The notes under the pieces are model-generated. The model had not been told where the DNA came from and made no database searches. It saw nothing but the letters and a program-made list of their open reading frames with translations. A stretch of DNA of 64,000 nucleotides from Bretschneidera sinensis (lineage: Eukaryota > Streptophyta > Magnoliopsida > Brassicales > Akaniaceae), in assembly GCA_023935145.1 (NCBI GenBank), contig CM043702.1, forward strand, positions 77,965,320 through 78,029,319, in the 5' to 3' direction. Every line of letters begins with the position of its first letter. Within the stretch, counting starts at the first letter, position 1. The translations under genes were made by a program, and so were the position numbers. This document shows positions 34,344 through 45,393 of the stretch, piece after piece.

Positions 34344-35322
34344 GTCTTTTAGCTACAAGCTTACTAGGTGTCCATCTAAGGACATGAACAACATCCTTGC
34401 TCGAGCAGAAGAATATATGATCACTGAGGACGATCAGGTATTTCGAAGAAAGAGGGAAGGAGGAACAGAAAAAAAAGAAGAGGGACATCAATGAGACGAA
34501 GGACAATTCAACAAAAAAGCCCCGCCAAGAGGGCAACATGAAGACCACCCACATGTTTGAAAACTTCACCCCACTTAACTCATCTAGGACCAACATACTG
34601 ATGAGTGTTCAAAATCAAGACATTCTTCATTGGCCTCAAAATCCCCATTACACTAGTGAAAACAAAGATCGAACCAGGTGGTGCTACTTCCATAAAGACT
34701 ATTGGCACGACATCTATGAGTGTCATGACCTCAAAATTCAGATTGAGTCCCTCATTTGCACGAGGTGTTTAAAAGAGTACACCAGACCGCGTCCTCACTA
34801 AGGAAATGAAGATCGCCCCATACAATGTCATAGACGCCCGTTTCGATAAGAGGCCGAGCTATCGTAGCACGATCAAGATGATCATCGGAGTTTTAAGCAA
34901 AGTTCTAAACGAAGTCCCATACAAAGCCTCAAACCGAGCCCGAGGAGATGTAGTCGAAGCGATAGACATCCTCAAGGCAACCAAGGCCACAAAACCACAA
35001 TTACAGGGACTATCAAAACAATCTCTGGAGGACATACTGAAGGTGGAATTCCTCATAAGAAATGAGGGCTTACGCCTTGTCAATAACATATGTCAATGGG
35101 CCTCAAAAAAGGGTTAGAACAGACTAGGTAATCTCCTTCACCGATGACGATCCGAAAGGTCTTCAGACCCCATATGATGATATTGTGGTTGTCACACTCC
35201 TTATTGCAAACTATAACATCGAAAGGGTTTTGGTTGACAATGGAAGCTCGGTGGATATCCTCTATTATAATGCTTTCAAGAAGATGAAGTTAGGGGATGA
35301 CCAACTCAAATCAATAGCCTAA
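34344..35322 (+). pseudogene. element C gag end and protease (Tat)
   Basis: The frame opens inside gag (PSKDMNNILARAEEYMITED). It continues through a zinc-knuckle variant CYFHKDYWHDIYEC near 34681-34722, with CX2HX4HX4C spacing as in Tat gag. The protease region (VLVDNGSSVDILYYNAFKKM) is near 35228-35287. It stops at 35322 shortly after the protease motif, where the sequence changes to tandem repeats. RT, RNase H and integrase are absent, as is the antisense gene. Stops at 34799 and 35115 show decay. Confidence 0.85.
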
Positions 35323-35344
35323 ATGCCCTCTACTGTATCTATTT

Positions 35345-36000
35345 CATAAAGGTATTTGTACTCCAAATAAACAAATCTATTCTCTTTGGCTTTGGATCTG
35401 TCTCCACAACTCCGAGAAGTTTTAACCAAGTTATTCTCTTCGGACCTGTCTCCACAACTCCAAGGAGTTTGATGCAAGTCATTCTCTTCGGATCTGTCTC
35501 CACAACTCCAAAGAGTTTGATTCAAGTCATTCTCCTCAGACCTTTCTCCATAACTTCGAGGAGTTTGAACCAATTCATTCTCCTTGGACTTGTCTCCATA
35601 ACTCTGAGGAGTTTGTAACTCTGAGGAGTTTGATCCAAGTCATTTTCCTCAAACCTGTCTCCACAACTCCGAGGAGTTTGATCTAAATCATCCTCCTTAA
35701 ACCTAATCTCAAAGCTCTAAGGAGTTCGATCTAAGTCATTCTCTTCGGACCCATGTCCACAACTTCAAGAAGTTTGAACCAAGTTATTCTCCTTAGACTT
35801 GTCTCAACAACTCCGAGGAGTTTGATCTAAGTCATTCTCCTTCGACTTGTCTCAACAACTACAAGGAGTTTGATTTAAGTCATTCTCCTCGGACCTAGCT
35901 TCAAGATTCTAAGGAGTTTGACCTAAGTCATCATTCTTGGACCTAATCTCCAAACTTTAAGGAGTTTAATCCATGTAATTCTCCTTGGACTTATCTCAAA
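35345..36000. repeat. 48-bp hairpin minisatellite of element C, about 13 units
   Basis: The unit contains ACCTGTCTCCACAACTCC, GAGGAGTTTGATCCAAGTC and ATTCTCCTCGG. Consensus arms TCCGAGGAG and CTCCTCGGA are reverse complements around a 16-base loop. Individual units are degenerate and some pair only with G-T tolerance. The unit is distantly alignable to those of A and B through GGACC, GTCTCCA and CCGAG but differs in most other bases. Confidence 0.8.
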
Positions 36001-36239
36001 AATTTTTCCCTCGGACCTATCCTTTCGTCTCCAAGGAAGTTTTCACCAAATGCAAACCCCTCTGACTTATCTTTCAAACTCTAACAAGCTCACAACAAAG
36101 CTCGGTCTGTGTCACTTGGACTCATTCTCTCTCTCGTATAGAGGAACTTAGTTTAAGCCCGTGCCACTTGGGTCCATTATCTTACCTAGCCTCGAGGAGT
36201 TTACCTTGAAAACTGTGCTTCACGAATCCATTACATCCC

Positions 36240-36480
36240 CTTCTAAAGAGGTAGCACCAAGATGTTAGGCCTCATCGGAGTACACATTCCAAAGAAGTAG
36301 CGATGAGCTATTAAGCTTCCTTGGAGCTCACATTTCCTTCTGATGAGGTAGCATTAAGCTATTAGACCTCATTGGAGTTCACATTCCAAGGAGGTAGTGT
36401 CGAGCTATTAAGTCTCCTTAGAGTTTACATTCATTTCCGGGGAGGTAGCACTAAGCTACTAACCCTCGTCGAACACATAT
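36240..36480. repeat. second short tandem repeat in element C
   Basis: Four to five copies, 46-52 bp apart, contain GAGGTAGCACTAAGCTATTA and CATTGGAGTTCACATTCC. It lies between the 48-bp array and the LTR and differs from it in sequence. Confidence 0.7.
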
Positions 36481-36652
36481 CATTCAAAATTGGAGTAACC
36501 TGAACTTTTTCCCAAACTATCCGAACTAATAGAGCATTCACTCTTTACTCTTTAGTACCCAGGTACCTACATAATCTCAAACTTGATATGAACTTCGCAG
36601 AGATGGATCATACTCTAAACATCCTACTTCTTTGACCACATAACTGCACTCA

Positions 36653-36668
36653 AGGAAGTGGGGGCATC
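36653..36668 (+). other. element C polypurine tract
   Basis: AAGGAAGTGGGGGCATC precedes the LTR start TGATATAG and is nearly the same as the tracts of A and B. Confidence 0.8.
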
Positions 36669-37259
36669 TGATATAGAGGAATATTCCTCATCTAATGACA
36701 AAATGACATATGACACCCATCAAGGGTAAAAGAATAATTTCATAACCATCCCATAGTATTATGACAAGTGGTACCCTTCAAGGATAAAAAGATAATCTCA
36801 TAACTCAAGCAGATCAACCAATTAAAAGGCTACACCTAGTAAAGAGCATAATGATAATTTCACACTGATGTCCTAGCACCACTGCAGCACTCCAGCTTAT
36901 GGATAAATATCATTTAAACAATCTAAGCTTATGGATAATCCAATCTTATTAATCTATACGAATCTCATTCCTATCATAATACTTAGTGATCAATCACTCT
37001 CCTAATCAGACTCTGCTCCGAAACACTATATAAAGGGCTCTCACACTCAAAAGGTACATTCAATCATTACTGACATCTACTTATTTTCCACAACTCTCTA
37101 TATTATCTAAATCCCTATACTAACTTAGGCATTAGAGAGTACCCCTGGCGGCACAATCCCTCCGGTCTTCTAGTTACTTTTTAGGATTTCTCCTTGTTTC
37201 ATGTGTGCAGGTTTCGCTTCCTAGCCATTTGATTACTATGCAGATTTTTGGCATCAACA
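36669..37259 (+). repeat. element C 3' LTR
   Basis: 591 bp, starting TGATATAGAGG and ending GGCATCAACA, the same terminal pattern as A and B (CATCAACA). TATATAAA lies at 37027-37034. The body of the LTR does not resemble those of A or B, so it is a separate subfamily. Confidence 0.8.
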
Positions 37260-38706
37260 GAAAGCAAAAGCAATAGAAAATGAAGAAGCACACATAAATT
37301 AACCAAGAGGCTAAACCAAAAAATAAGCAATAATCAACTGCAGTACACAAAGAAAAAATGTTGTTATTACCTCCCTTATAAAACTTTGTTTTCCAAACTC
37401 TATAATGAGAGGAGTGAGTCTTTTGTAATTGATAAAATCTTGAAGGAGATTAATAATCCAAAACCTTTGGTTTGATTCTCTCATTATTGTAAATAATCTA
37501 ATATTATTTGTGCAATCTTTTTTCCATTTTCCTCTAACTTAAAAAATAACTTATTCACACTTAATTTGGACCCAAGGAATTCAAGCCAAATTAATGACCA
37601 ATTGGGAAATCTCGGAATAGACCAAAATTAGTAACAATAATTAAATAGGCTCTTTGGGCCATTTAATTAATTTAATAGGTCATAGGTTTAATACAAGTCA
37701 AATTAATCCATGTTCTATTAAATTAATCAGTCTATTAGAGATTAATATGAGTTGGTTGCATCCAAAAATCAAATGGTTGGGGTTATAGTAAAAAAGATAA
37801 AATTAAAGGCCACTTATAGTTGGCTCAAAAAACAGGTCATGGCACCAATAAGTCTACCATGTAGATCAAGATATTTATTCATTTTAATTTTAAATCACTA
37901 ATTTATCTTCCCACTACCGGTTTAGTAAAGATAAATTAGGATAACCACTTCCTAAAACTTAAGAATAGTGAGTGGATTGGATGGTCAAGTGACAATACAT
38001 CATTATCCAACCAGAATAACTTGCTAGTACTTAGCAATTATGATTCATTTGGATGGTCATGCGATACAATATCATTAGCTAGCCAATTAAATGGGAGAAA
38101 GAATAAGAAACATGACTATTTTGTTGCAGTCATGAACTTGAAAGTTCTCATCCATGGAGTATCAATGGGAGTGCAACTCAAACAAAAGATGTAGTGGTTG
38201 ATCATGGCAAAAAAAAAAAAAAAAAAAGTGGGACATATGGCGTGATCTGAAGCAAAAAACCAGAAGATAAGCAAGTAATGGGGATTGCACCCCAAGAAAA
38301 ATAGAAAATGACGAATCCATGATCATGGAGACATAAAACTTGAAGAAATGGAAAAGTTACGCTTTGAGGTTAAGTCTTGAAGGCTTATAAATACCAAGGT
38401 ACTAGCACACTTCCAAGGACACACACACTCAACCAACTAAACAAAATGCAAAACTAAACCAAATCATCTCAAGGAGCACTAGTAGAAGTAGTTTCTCTCA
38501 AAGTAGCAGCTCAAGGAGTGTCATAGCATTAAAAGATCTTCAACAAACAAGTAGTTCGTATAAGCTCAATGAGCAAACTTCCAAGTGATCCTCTTCATAA
38601 AACTAATCAAGTAGTTCACAGCAGCTCAAGGAGCAAATCAAGTAGAGTTATTTGAGTTACTTGAGCTATTCATAAAACTAACCAAATCCTCTTCATAAAC
38701 CTTAGG
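37260..38706. other. unassigned LTR-like stretch
   Basis: No coding frame. A promoter-like GGCTTATAAATACC at about 38389-38402 is followed by a CA-rich leader and degenerate short repeats built on AGCTCAAGGAGCA and AAGTAGTT to 38700. A run of about 20 A lies at 38208-38228. This resembles the U3-R-U5 part of an unknown LTR, but clear TG/CA ends and a target duplication are missing. It replaces whatever preceded the RT of element B. Confidence 0.4.
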
Positions 38707-41646
38707 GTGAATTTTGTCCGAGAAATGGATTATCACGACCGGGTGTCCAACGTGGTGATGGTAAAAAAACCCAATGTTAAGTGTCAAATCTGCATCGATT
38801 TCATGGACCTAAACAAAGCCTGCCCGAAGGATAGCTTTCTGCTGCCATGGATCGATCAGTTGGTCGATGCAACATTGGGGTATGAGCTCCTAACTTTCAT
38901 GGATGCCTACTCCGGCTACAACCAGATCCTCATGCATGAATCTAATCAAGAGAAAATGGCCTTCGTCACCGGCCAGGGATTGTACTGCTATAAGGTCATG
39001 CCTTTCAGCCTTAAAAACGCTAGGGCAACGTATCAACGGTTCATAAACAAGATCTTCCACAAGCAGATCATGAGGGATATGGAAGTCTATTTGGATGATA
39101 TGTTGGTCAAAAGTGTCGAAGCCAAAGACCATGAAGCTAATCTGAAGGAAGCATTCGAGGTGGTTCGACGTCATCAAATGAAGCTGAACCCTGCGAAGTG
39201 TGCTTTTAGAGTCACTGGGGGGAAGTTCCTCGGCTTTATGGTAACCCAAAGAGGCATAGAGACCAACCCAAAAAAAATTGAGGCCATCCTCTGCATGACC
39301 CCCCCTCGGACAGTAAGAGAAGTGCAATGGTTAACAGGGCGGGTAACCGCACTTAGCTGGTTTATGTCAAAATCCGAGGAGAAGTGCTTCCCCTTCTTCA
39401 AAGCCATCAGAAAAGCGAATGACTTCGCCTGGACTAAAGACTGTCAGAAAGCTTTCGAATAGCTAAAAGAATATTTGAGCTCACCCCCACTTCTGACCAA
39501 ACCCGTCACCGGCGAAGAACTCTTCTTATACCTATCGACCGGACAGGAAGTAGTGGCCTCTATCCTGATCCAAGAGGAAGAGGGCATCCAAAGACCCGTG
39601 TACTATGTAAACAAGATCATCCACAATGTTGAAACATGGTATCTCCCGATAGAAAATATGGCGTACGCCCTCCTAATCACAGCATGGAAACTTCGGCCAT
39701 ACTTTCAAGCATACACCATCATCCTCTTAACAGACCAGCCACTGAGATAAGTGCTCCGCAAGTCGGATGTCTCTGGAAGGATGGTCAAGTGGTCTGTAGA
39801 GCTTGGAGAGTTCAATATCCGGTATCATCCCCGTAAATCCATCAAGGTTCAGGCTCTCACAGACTTTATCATAGAGATTACCCTCCAAGGCAAATTAGAC
39901 CCAACCTTAGACCTCGAGATGGCCGAGAAAGTTCCGCAGTGGACCCTTCATGTTGATGGATCCTCTAACAGCGCCGGAAGCAATGTCGAGCTCATCTTAT
40001 GCAGCCCAGACGGTTTCACCATTAAGTATGCCTTAAGGTTCGGATTCAGTACCTCCATCAATGAAGCAGAGTATATGAGGCATTACATGCCAAAATGAAG
40101 TTGGCTAAGGCGATAACCGTCGAAGCCCTAGACATATACAACGACTCGCAGCTAGTAGTGAACCAAATTAACAGAGAATTCAAAGCTCAAGGAGAGCAGA
40201 TCAACCGCTACCTAGAGAAACCCAAAAAACTCGCCGCTAAGTTCAAAGTATTTCGGATAACCTAGGTCCCCCGGATGAAAAACTCAAAAGTTGATTCCAT
40301 GGCTCGACTCGCCTCCTCCCGCCTACCTGAGCCCACGTAGGTGATCTACCTCGAAACACTCGTCGCCTCAAGCATCGAAGAGATCCCTATGTTACCGATA
40401 ACCGAAGGAGAAACCTGGGTCGATTCTATCCTCTGGTATTTACGAGACGACCAGCTCCCTGACTAAAGAGGTGAAGCCAGGAAGATCGTCTCCCAAGCAT
40501 CATGGTATGCGGTCATAGATGACCAGTTATACAAAAGAGGTATCACAACACCTTACCTAAGGTGTCTGGGGCCCACCAAAGCTAACTACGCCCTCTAGGA
40601 GATTCACGAAGGAATCTGCGAAAACCACCTAAGAGGCTGGGCCCTGGCCTTCAAAATACTACGACAAGGCTACTACTGGCCCCAAGATGCAAAAGAAGGC
40701 CATGGAATTAGTTAAGAAGTTCAAAAGCTATCATCGATACTCTCTAGTACCCCACCGATCGGCTAACCCTCTTACCTCGATCATGAGCCCATTCTCCTTT
40801 CGTCATGTGGGAGATGGATCTCCTCGGCCCCTTCACCGGAGCGCCCGATCAATAAAAGCAACTCATTGTGGTGATAGATTACTTAACTAAATAGGTAGAG
40901 GCAGAACCACTGGCTAGCATAACCAACCACAAAGCTCGAAGCTTTGTTTATAAGTCCATAGAGTGCCATTTTAGTGTTCCCCATATATTGGTGACCGACA
41001 ACGGCAAACAATTTGACAGTGCCCAATTCAAAGCGTTCTGCGAAGAATTGCACATCAAACACCGATTCTCCTTCGTTAGGTACCCACAAGCTAACGAACA
41101 AGCCGAAGTAACCAACAAGACGCTTCTACAAGGCATCAACAGGAGACTAGATAAGGCAGACAAACAGTGGGCTAACCACTTGCCAAACATACTTTGGACG
41201 TACCGAACCACCGCCCAAACACTCACAGGAGAAACCTCCTTCTTCATGGTGTACAGCTCTAAAGCGGTCATCCCCTTAGAAATCGGGTACCCTCACTCGA
41301 GTACAGAATTTAAAAAACATAAGAACGAAGAGGCCCTATGGATAAACGCTGATCTTATCGACAAAGCTCGAGATAAGGCTCAAATTTGATTAGCCGCCTA
41401 TCAGCAAAGGGTCGCCAAGTATTACAACTCTTGGGTCCAAAGAAAAAACTTCTAGTTGCATGACTTCATCCTACGAAAGAGTGAAGTATCTCATCCACAA
41501 GAAACGGGGAATCTCATCCCAAACTGGGAAGACCAGTAAAGTATTAAAAGGGTATGTCGATCCAGCACCTTCGAGCTCGAGGAACTAAGTCGCAAACCAA
41601 TTCCCAGCACTTGAAACATCGAAAACCTCCGAAAGTTCTACCAATA
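38707..41646 (+). pseudogene. element B pol: RT, RNase H, IN
   Basis: RT begins NFVREMDYHDRVSNVVMVKK and includes DFMDLNKACPKDSF, FMDAYSGYNQILM and the active site YLDDMLVKS near 39090-39115 (family usually YVDD). RNase H starts near 39945 (LHVDGSSNSAGSNV). In integrase the HHCC finger has lost both cysteines (KKFKSYHRY near 40712-40740). The DDE core shows MDLLGPF near 40815, VTDNGKQFD from 40991, and QAEVTNKT with the glutamate near 41107. The C-terminus ends KFYQ at 41646. Stops at 39460-39462 and 39748-39750 and frameshifts near 40075 and 40700 inactivate it, but it is the best preserved pol here. Confidence 0.9.
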
Positions 41647-41825
41647 GCATATGCCTTGAGTGTGGCTAAAAAAACTAAGGTTGTAAAGTCAAAAGTACGA
41701 TTATAATAAGGGACAACCAATTGATAAAAAAACCCACAATTTCATTAAGTCACATAATAGGGTTATGTAGATGAACTATCAGCCTTGAATTACAAAAAGA
41801 AAGAAAACTGGAAAAAAAAAAGTCC

Positions 41826-43668
41826 TTAGGGGGCGACCGCCCCTGCAAGCACACTATTCGGTAAGGTAGACGCCTCCTCCTCGACCTCAACCTCGACCCC
41901 ATCCTCTAGTTGGGTAGCCACTTCCTCCTCGTAGCCCTCATTAACTGCGGTCGACTCCTTCTCCAAAGGGCTTCTAGGTCTAGAGCTGAGAAGTCGACTT
42001 GGGGGTAGAGGGCCTCAGCTTTCCTCTTGGCCTCCAAAAAAGCCCTCAAGGTATTACAGACCCCCTTCCTCCTCGACAGCCCCCTGATAGGAAGCTGAGT
42101 CCTTGAAGGCAGCCAGGGTATCCTCCACAACCCTCTGAGTAAGAGCATAGGCCTTTTTTCTGAGCCGTTACTCCGAGGCCACAACAACATCCCTCTCTCG
42201 AGCGGCCTCAACCCTGGCTTGGTCGGCCTCCTTTAAAGACGCTTGTAGCTGGCGGATAAGCACGACACTCTCGTCCACCTTCTGCTGGGCCCTACCCAGC
42301 TTCTCAGCCGTGCCTTTTCATCAGCGCGACAACATTAACAGCAGCACACCCGACTGAAACAAGACAAAGATCGTTAGCTACAGAGTTAAAGAGAAAATGT
42401 AAGAAAAGGAAATGAAGAGCTTTTCACTTGAGAAGTCAAGGCCTCAGCAGCAGAGCAGAGTGCCTCGATTGGCCTTCGTAAGAACTCTAGTATGTCCTAA
42501 GGTGGGACCCCCAAGACTAAGTGTTCCCAGGCCACCCAGGCATGAAAAAAGATGGGATAGTCAGTCTTTAAGCCCTAGTTGGGCGTGAAGACTGTCGCAC
42601 CCGAAGGGGACCCGTGGGATGAAGACAAAGCCTGGGGTACAGCAGGAGTAATCCCCGTCTCAAGGGAGAGCTCAGGAGGGCTCACCTGGTCTATAGGAGT
42701 GGGGGAAGGAACCTGTGGGCGCAGGGGTTACCACTCTCTATGGACTCCTCAAGGCATTGAGGGTAGAGGTCACACCTCATCAATTCCTCATTATCGTATA
42801 GAACCTCCCTGTCCAGGGGTGTGGCCACCATGGCATTCCACATCTCTTGCTCGCGGAACAAGAGGCTCGGTTTTTTGCATTTTCTCGCCCGTTCCAAGCC
42901 CTAAGAGAGCGGAACCCCAAAACTACTCTCACTTTGGACGAAGAAAAAGAATTTCTTCTACATTTTAATCAAAGAGGCTGTCTTCCTCAATAACATTCTT
43001 TTCTCCCTCAAGCTGATCAAGACCCACCCAGTTTGGCCGTGCTTTCTTATCTGGAAGTGGGCCTTGAAGGAGTCGATGTTCATCAGTCCCCCCACCTCTG
43101 TACAAACACAGATAAAGGCCATAATTAGCCACACCGAGTTTGGTACCAGCTAGCACAGTGCTATGTCAAAGTACCTTAGCACTGCGCAAAAGAAGGGATG
43201 AAAGAGAAATCGGAGCTCGACACTCATGTGTTGCTCATACACACATATTTCATAGGGTATGTGGCTCGAAAGAACATCACATGCCCTCTCCCCAACCCTG
43301 ACTGGCCTAAGGACATACTCTTTGGGAATATAATATGTCTTACAGATCACCTCTAGATCCTCCTCCTCCATTTGGCTAGGTACAACATTCACCGCGAACA
43401 TCCCCTACTCCCTCTCCTCCACAGCCATATCCCCTCTCAACTCAATTAGGGCAGTATCTACCTCGTCCTCACTCCTAGAGCTGGAGTCCTCTTCATACTC
43501 CTCCTCTTCCACTGCCACGTAAGGCACCATGGCCAGTGGCCCCTTCCTTGCCTCAGCACCATCCGATGAGTCACTCCCAGTGGAGGACAAGCTCAACCCC
43601 GTCTCCCTGGACGTACTATCGTCACTACGACTACTGGGCCTATCTTGAAATCTATCTGCTGAAGACAT
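41826..43668 (-). pseudogene. antisense gene (aORF) of element B
   Basis: Opposite to pol, whose end lies 180 bp away. Starts MSSADRFQDRPSSRSDDS, then an acidic stretch (AVEEEEYEEDSSSRSEDEVD) and a conserved block: VPSQMEEEDLEVICKTYYIP, YEICVYEQHMSVELRFLFHP, VLRYFDIALC, HFQIRKHGQTGWVLIS. ESIESG is followed by a splice donor at 42731, the same place as in A and G. The last exon region reads EALYPQVDFSALDLEAL and ends in an acidic tail stopping at 41826. A few stops and frameshifts are present. Resembles the Transposase_28 family; molecular function unknown. Confidence 0.7.
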
Positions 43669-43938
43669 GAAAAAATAAACATAAGAAACTCACCAAAATA
43701 TGATGGCCCGAGCATTTCCTCCTTAGCCAAAGCCCCGTGCACCCTTGAAGCTCAAGCACCGTCGAACCTCAAGCACCCTCGAACCTCAATCACCGTTTAA
43801 ACTCAAGACAACTCCGAGCACTCTCCCACAGAAATCAACTCTGAGCACTCTCAAACTTTTTGGATGAGTTTGTGGGCTCTCAAATTTCTTCTCTGTTTAC
43901 AAGTGAAGTGAAGTGAAGTAAAATGAGGAGCAAACACC

Positions 43939-43949
43939 CTTATATAGGA
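43939..43949 (-). promoter_or_regulatory. TATA box of the antisense gene in element B
   Basis: The minus strand reads CTTCCTATATAAGGGTG, followed within 40 bases by a CACTTCACTTCACTTG leader. Element A has the same arrangement at 8770-8830. It lies about 270 bp upstream of the start codon at 43668. Confidence 0.65.
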
Positions 43950-43950
43950 A

Positions 43951-44400
43951 GATAGGCATGACAAACGAGGAGAGTTAAACCTTATAGTTGGGAGGATGTG
44001 ATGGTCAAAGTAATCGAGGTTACTTTTAATTTCCTTAAGAGCCCCTAGTCGCAATGACGCGACATTTTGCCTGCTCGAGGTACCGTTCCATTCCCCAAGG
44101 GAACCAATCAATAATGATGCCATTGTTTCCACTCTACTACCACGTGTAAATGGGTTATGAAGAACACCCAAGTATCATCATGTTGGGCCTAGAAGGTAAA
44201 AATGATTTCCTAGGGCCCAACACCAAAGGTTTGATTTGTGCCCAAAAAGGCAAGAAGCCTAAAAGTCCACCAAAAACTCCAAAAAAATAAGCCAAAGAAT
44301 CAACCAAAAACTTCAAAATAAGAAGCCCAAGAATTCACCAAAAACTCCAGGGAAAGAAGTCTAAAAATCCATTAAGGACATAAAAAACGAATGGCCCAGA
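43951..44400. other. upstream region of the element B antisense gene
   Basis: Contains a block conserved with A (CCTTGGGGAATGGAACGGTAC on the minus strand near 44085-44105, against CCTTGGGGAATGAAATGGTAC in A near 8667) and short repeats with GGCCCAA and CACCAAAAACTCC at 44215-44400. No gene. Confidence 0.6.
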
Positions 44401-45345
44401 TTGAAGGTCTCCAAGGCTGAGCATATTGACTACTGCTCATATGCTCGGACTAGCGTCTCCAAGGCTGAGCATATTGACTGTAGCTCATATGCTCAGACCA
44501 ATGTCTCCAAGGCCGAGCATATTAACTGCTGCTTATATGCTCGGACTAACATCTCCAAGGTCGAGCATATTGACTACCGCTCATATGCTCAGACTAACGT
44601 CTCCAAAGCCGAGCATATTGACTGTTTCTCATATGCTCGGACCAAAATTTTCGAGGCTAAGCATATTGACTGTTGCTTGTATGCTCGGACCAATGACTCC
44701 AAGGCCGAGCATATTGACTGCTGCTCATATGCTCAGACCAACGTCTCCGAGGCCGAGCATATTGACTGCTACTCACATGCTCAGACCAACGTCTCAATGG
44801 CCGAGCATATTGACTGCTACTCATATGCTTAGAACAACGTTTCCAAAGCTGAGCATAATGACTACTGCGCATATGCTCAGACCAACATCTCCAAGGCCGA
44901 GTATATTGACTGCTGCTTATATACTCAAACCAGCGTCTCCAAAGCCGAGCATATTGACTGCTCCTTTGCTCAGACCAATGCCTCGAAGCCTGAGCATATT
45001 AATTGCAGTTCACATGCTCGGACCAATGTCTCCAAGGCCAAGCATATTGACTACTACTCATATGGTTAATATGCTTGGACCAACGACTTCAAGGCCAAGC
45101 ATATTGACTGCAGCTCATATGCTCAAACCAATATCTCCAAGGCTGTGCATATTGACTGCTGCTCATATGCTCGGACTAACGTCTCTAAGGCTGAGCATAT
45201 TGATTGCTGCTCCAATGCTCGGACCAACATCTCCAACTCCAAGCATATTGAGAGCTGCTCATATACTCGGACCAACATCTCCAAAGCCGAGTATATTGAC
45301 TGCTGCTCATATGCTCGGACCAACATCCCCAAGATCGAGCCTTAT
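44401..45345. repeat. 48-bp hairpin minisatellite of element B, about 20 units
   Basis: The unit reads CCGAGCATAT, TGACTGCTGCTC, ATATGCTCGG, ACCAACGTCTCCAAGG. The arms are reverse complements over 10 bp. It is the complement-orientation homologue of the array in element A, as expected because the two elements lie in opposite directions. Open frames on both strands come from the 16-codon period. Confidence 0.9.
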
Positions 45346-45377
45346 CATACTTCTTTAGGGCACACAAATGTACTCAA

Positions 45378-45393
45378 TGAAGTGGGGGGCCTT
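45378..45393 (+). other. element B polypurine tract
   Basis: TGAAGTGGGGGGCCTT lies directly before the LTR start TGATGCAG and matches that of element A. Confidence 0.85.

Larger units (their letters stand above)
34344..37259 (+). mobile_element. element C: internally deleted Tat retrotransposon
   Basis: Gag end and protease, a 48-bp array, a second repeat block, a polypurine tract and a 3' LTR lie in one orientation. In elements A and B the array follows the antisense gene, so a large deletion has joined protease to array. The 5' part is cut off by the chromovirus LTR at 34343. The right flank of the LTR is GAAAG. Confidence 0.75.

Noticed and set aside
38890..39327. Minus-strand open frame opposite the RT of element B
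   Set aside because: Complement of a strongly recognisable RT; unlike the aORF it has no homologue at an independent position and no promoter.
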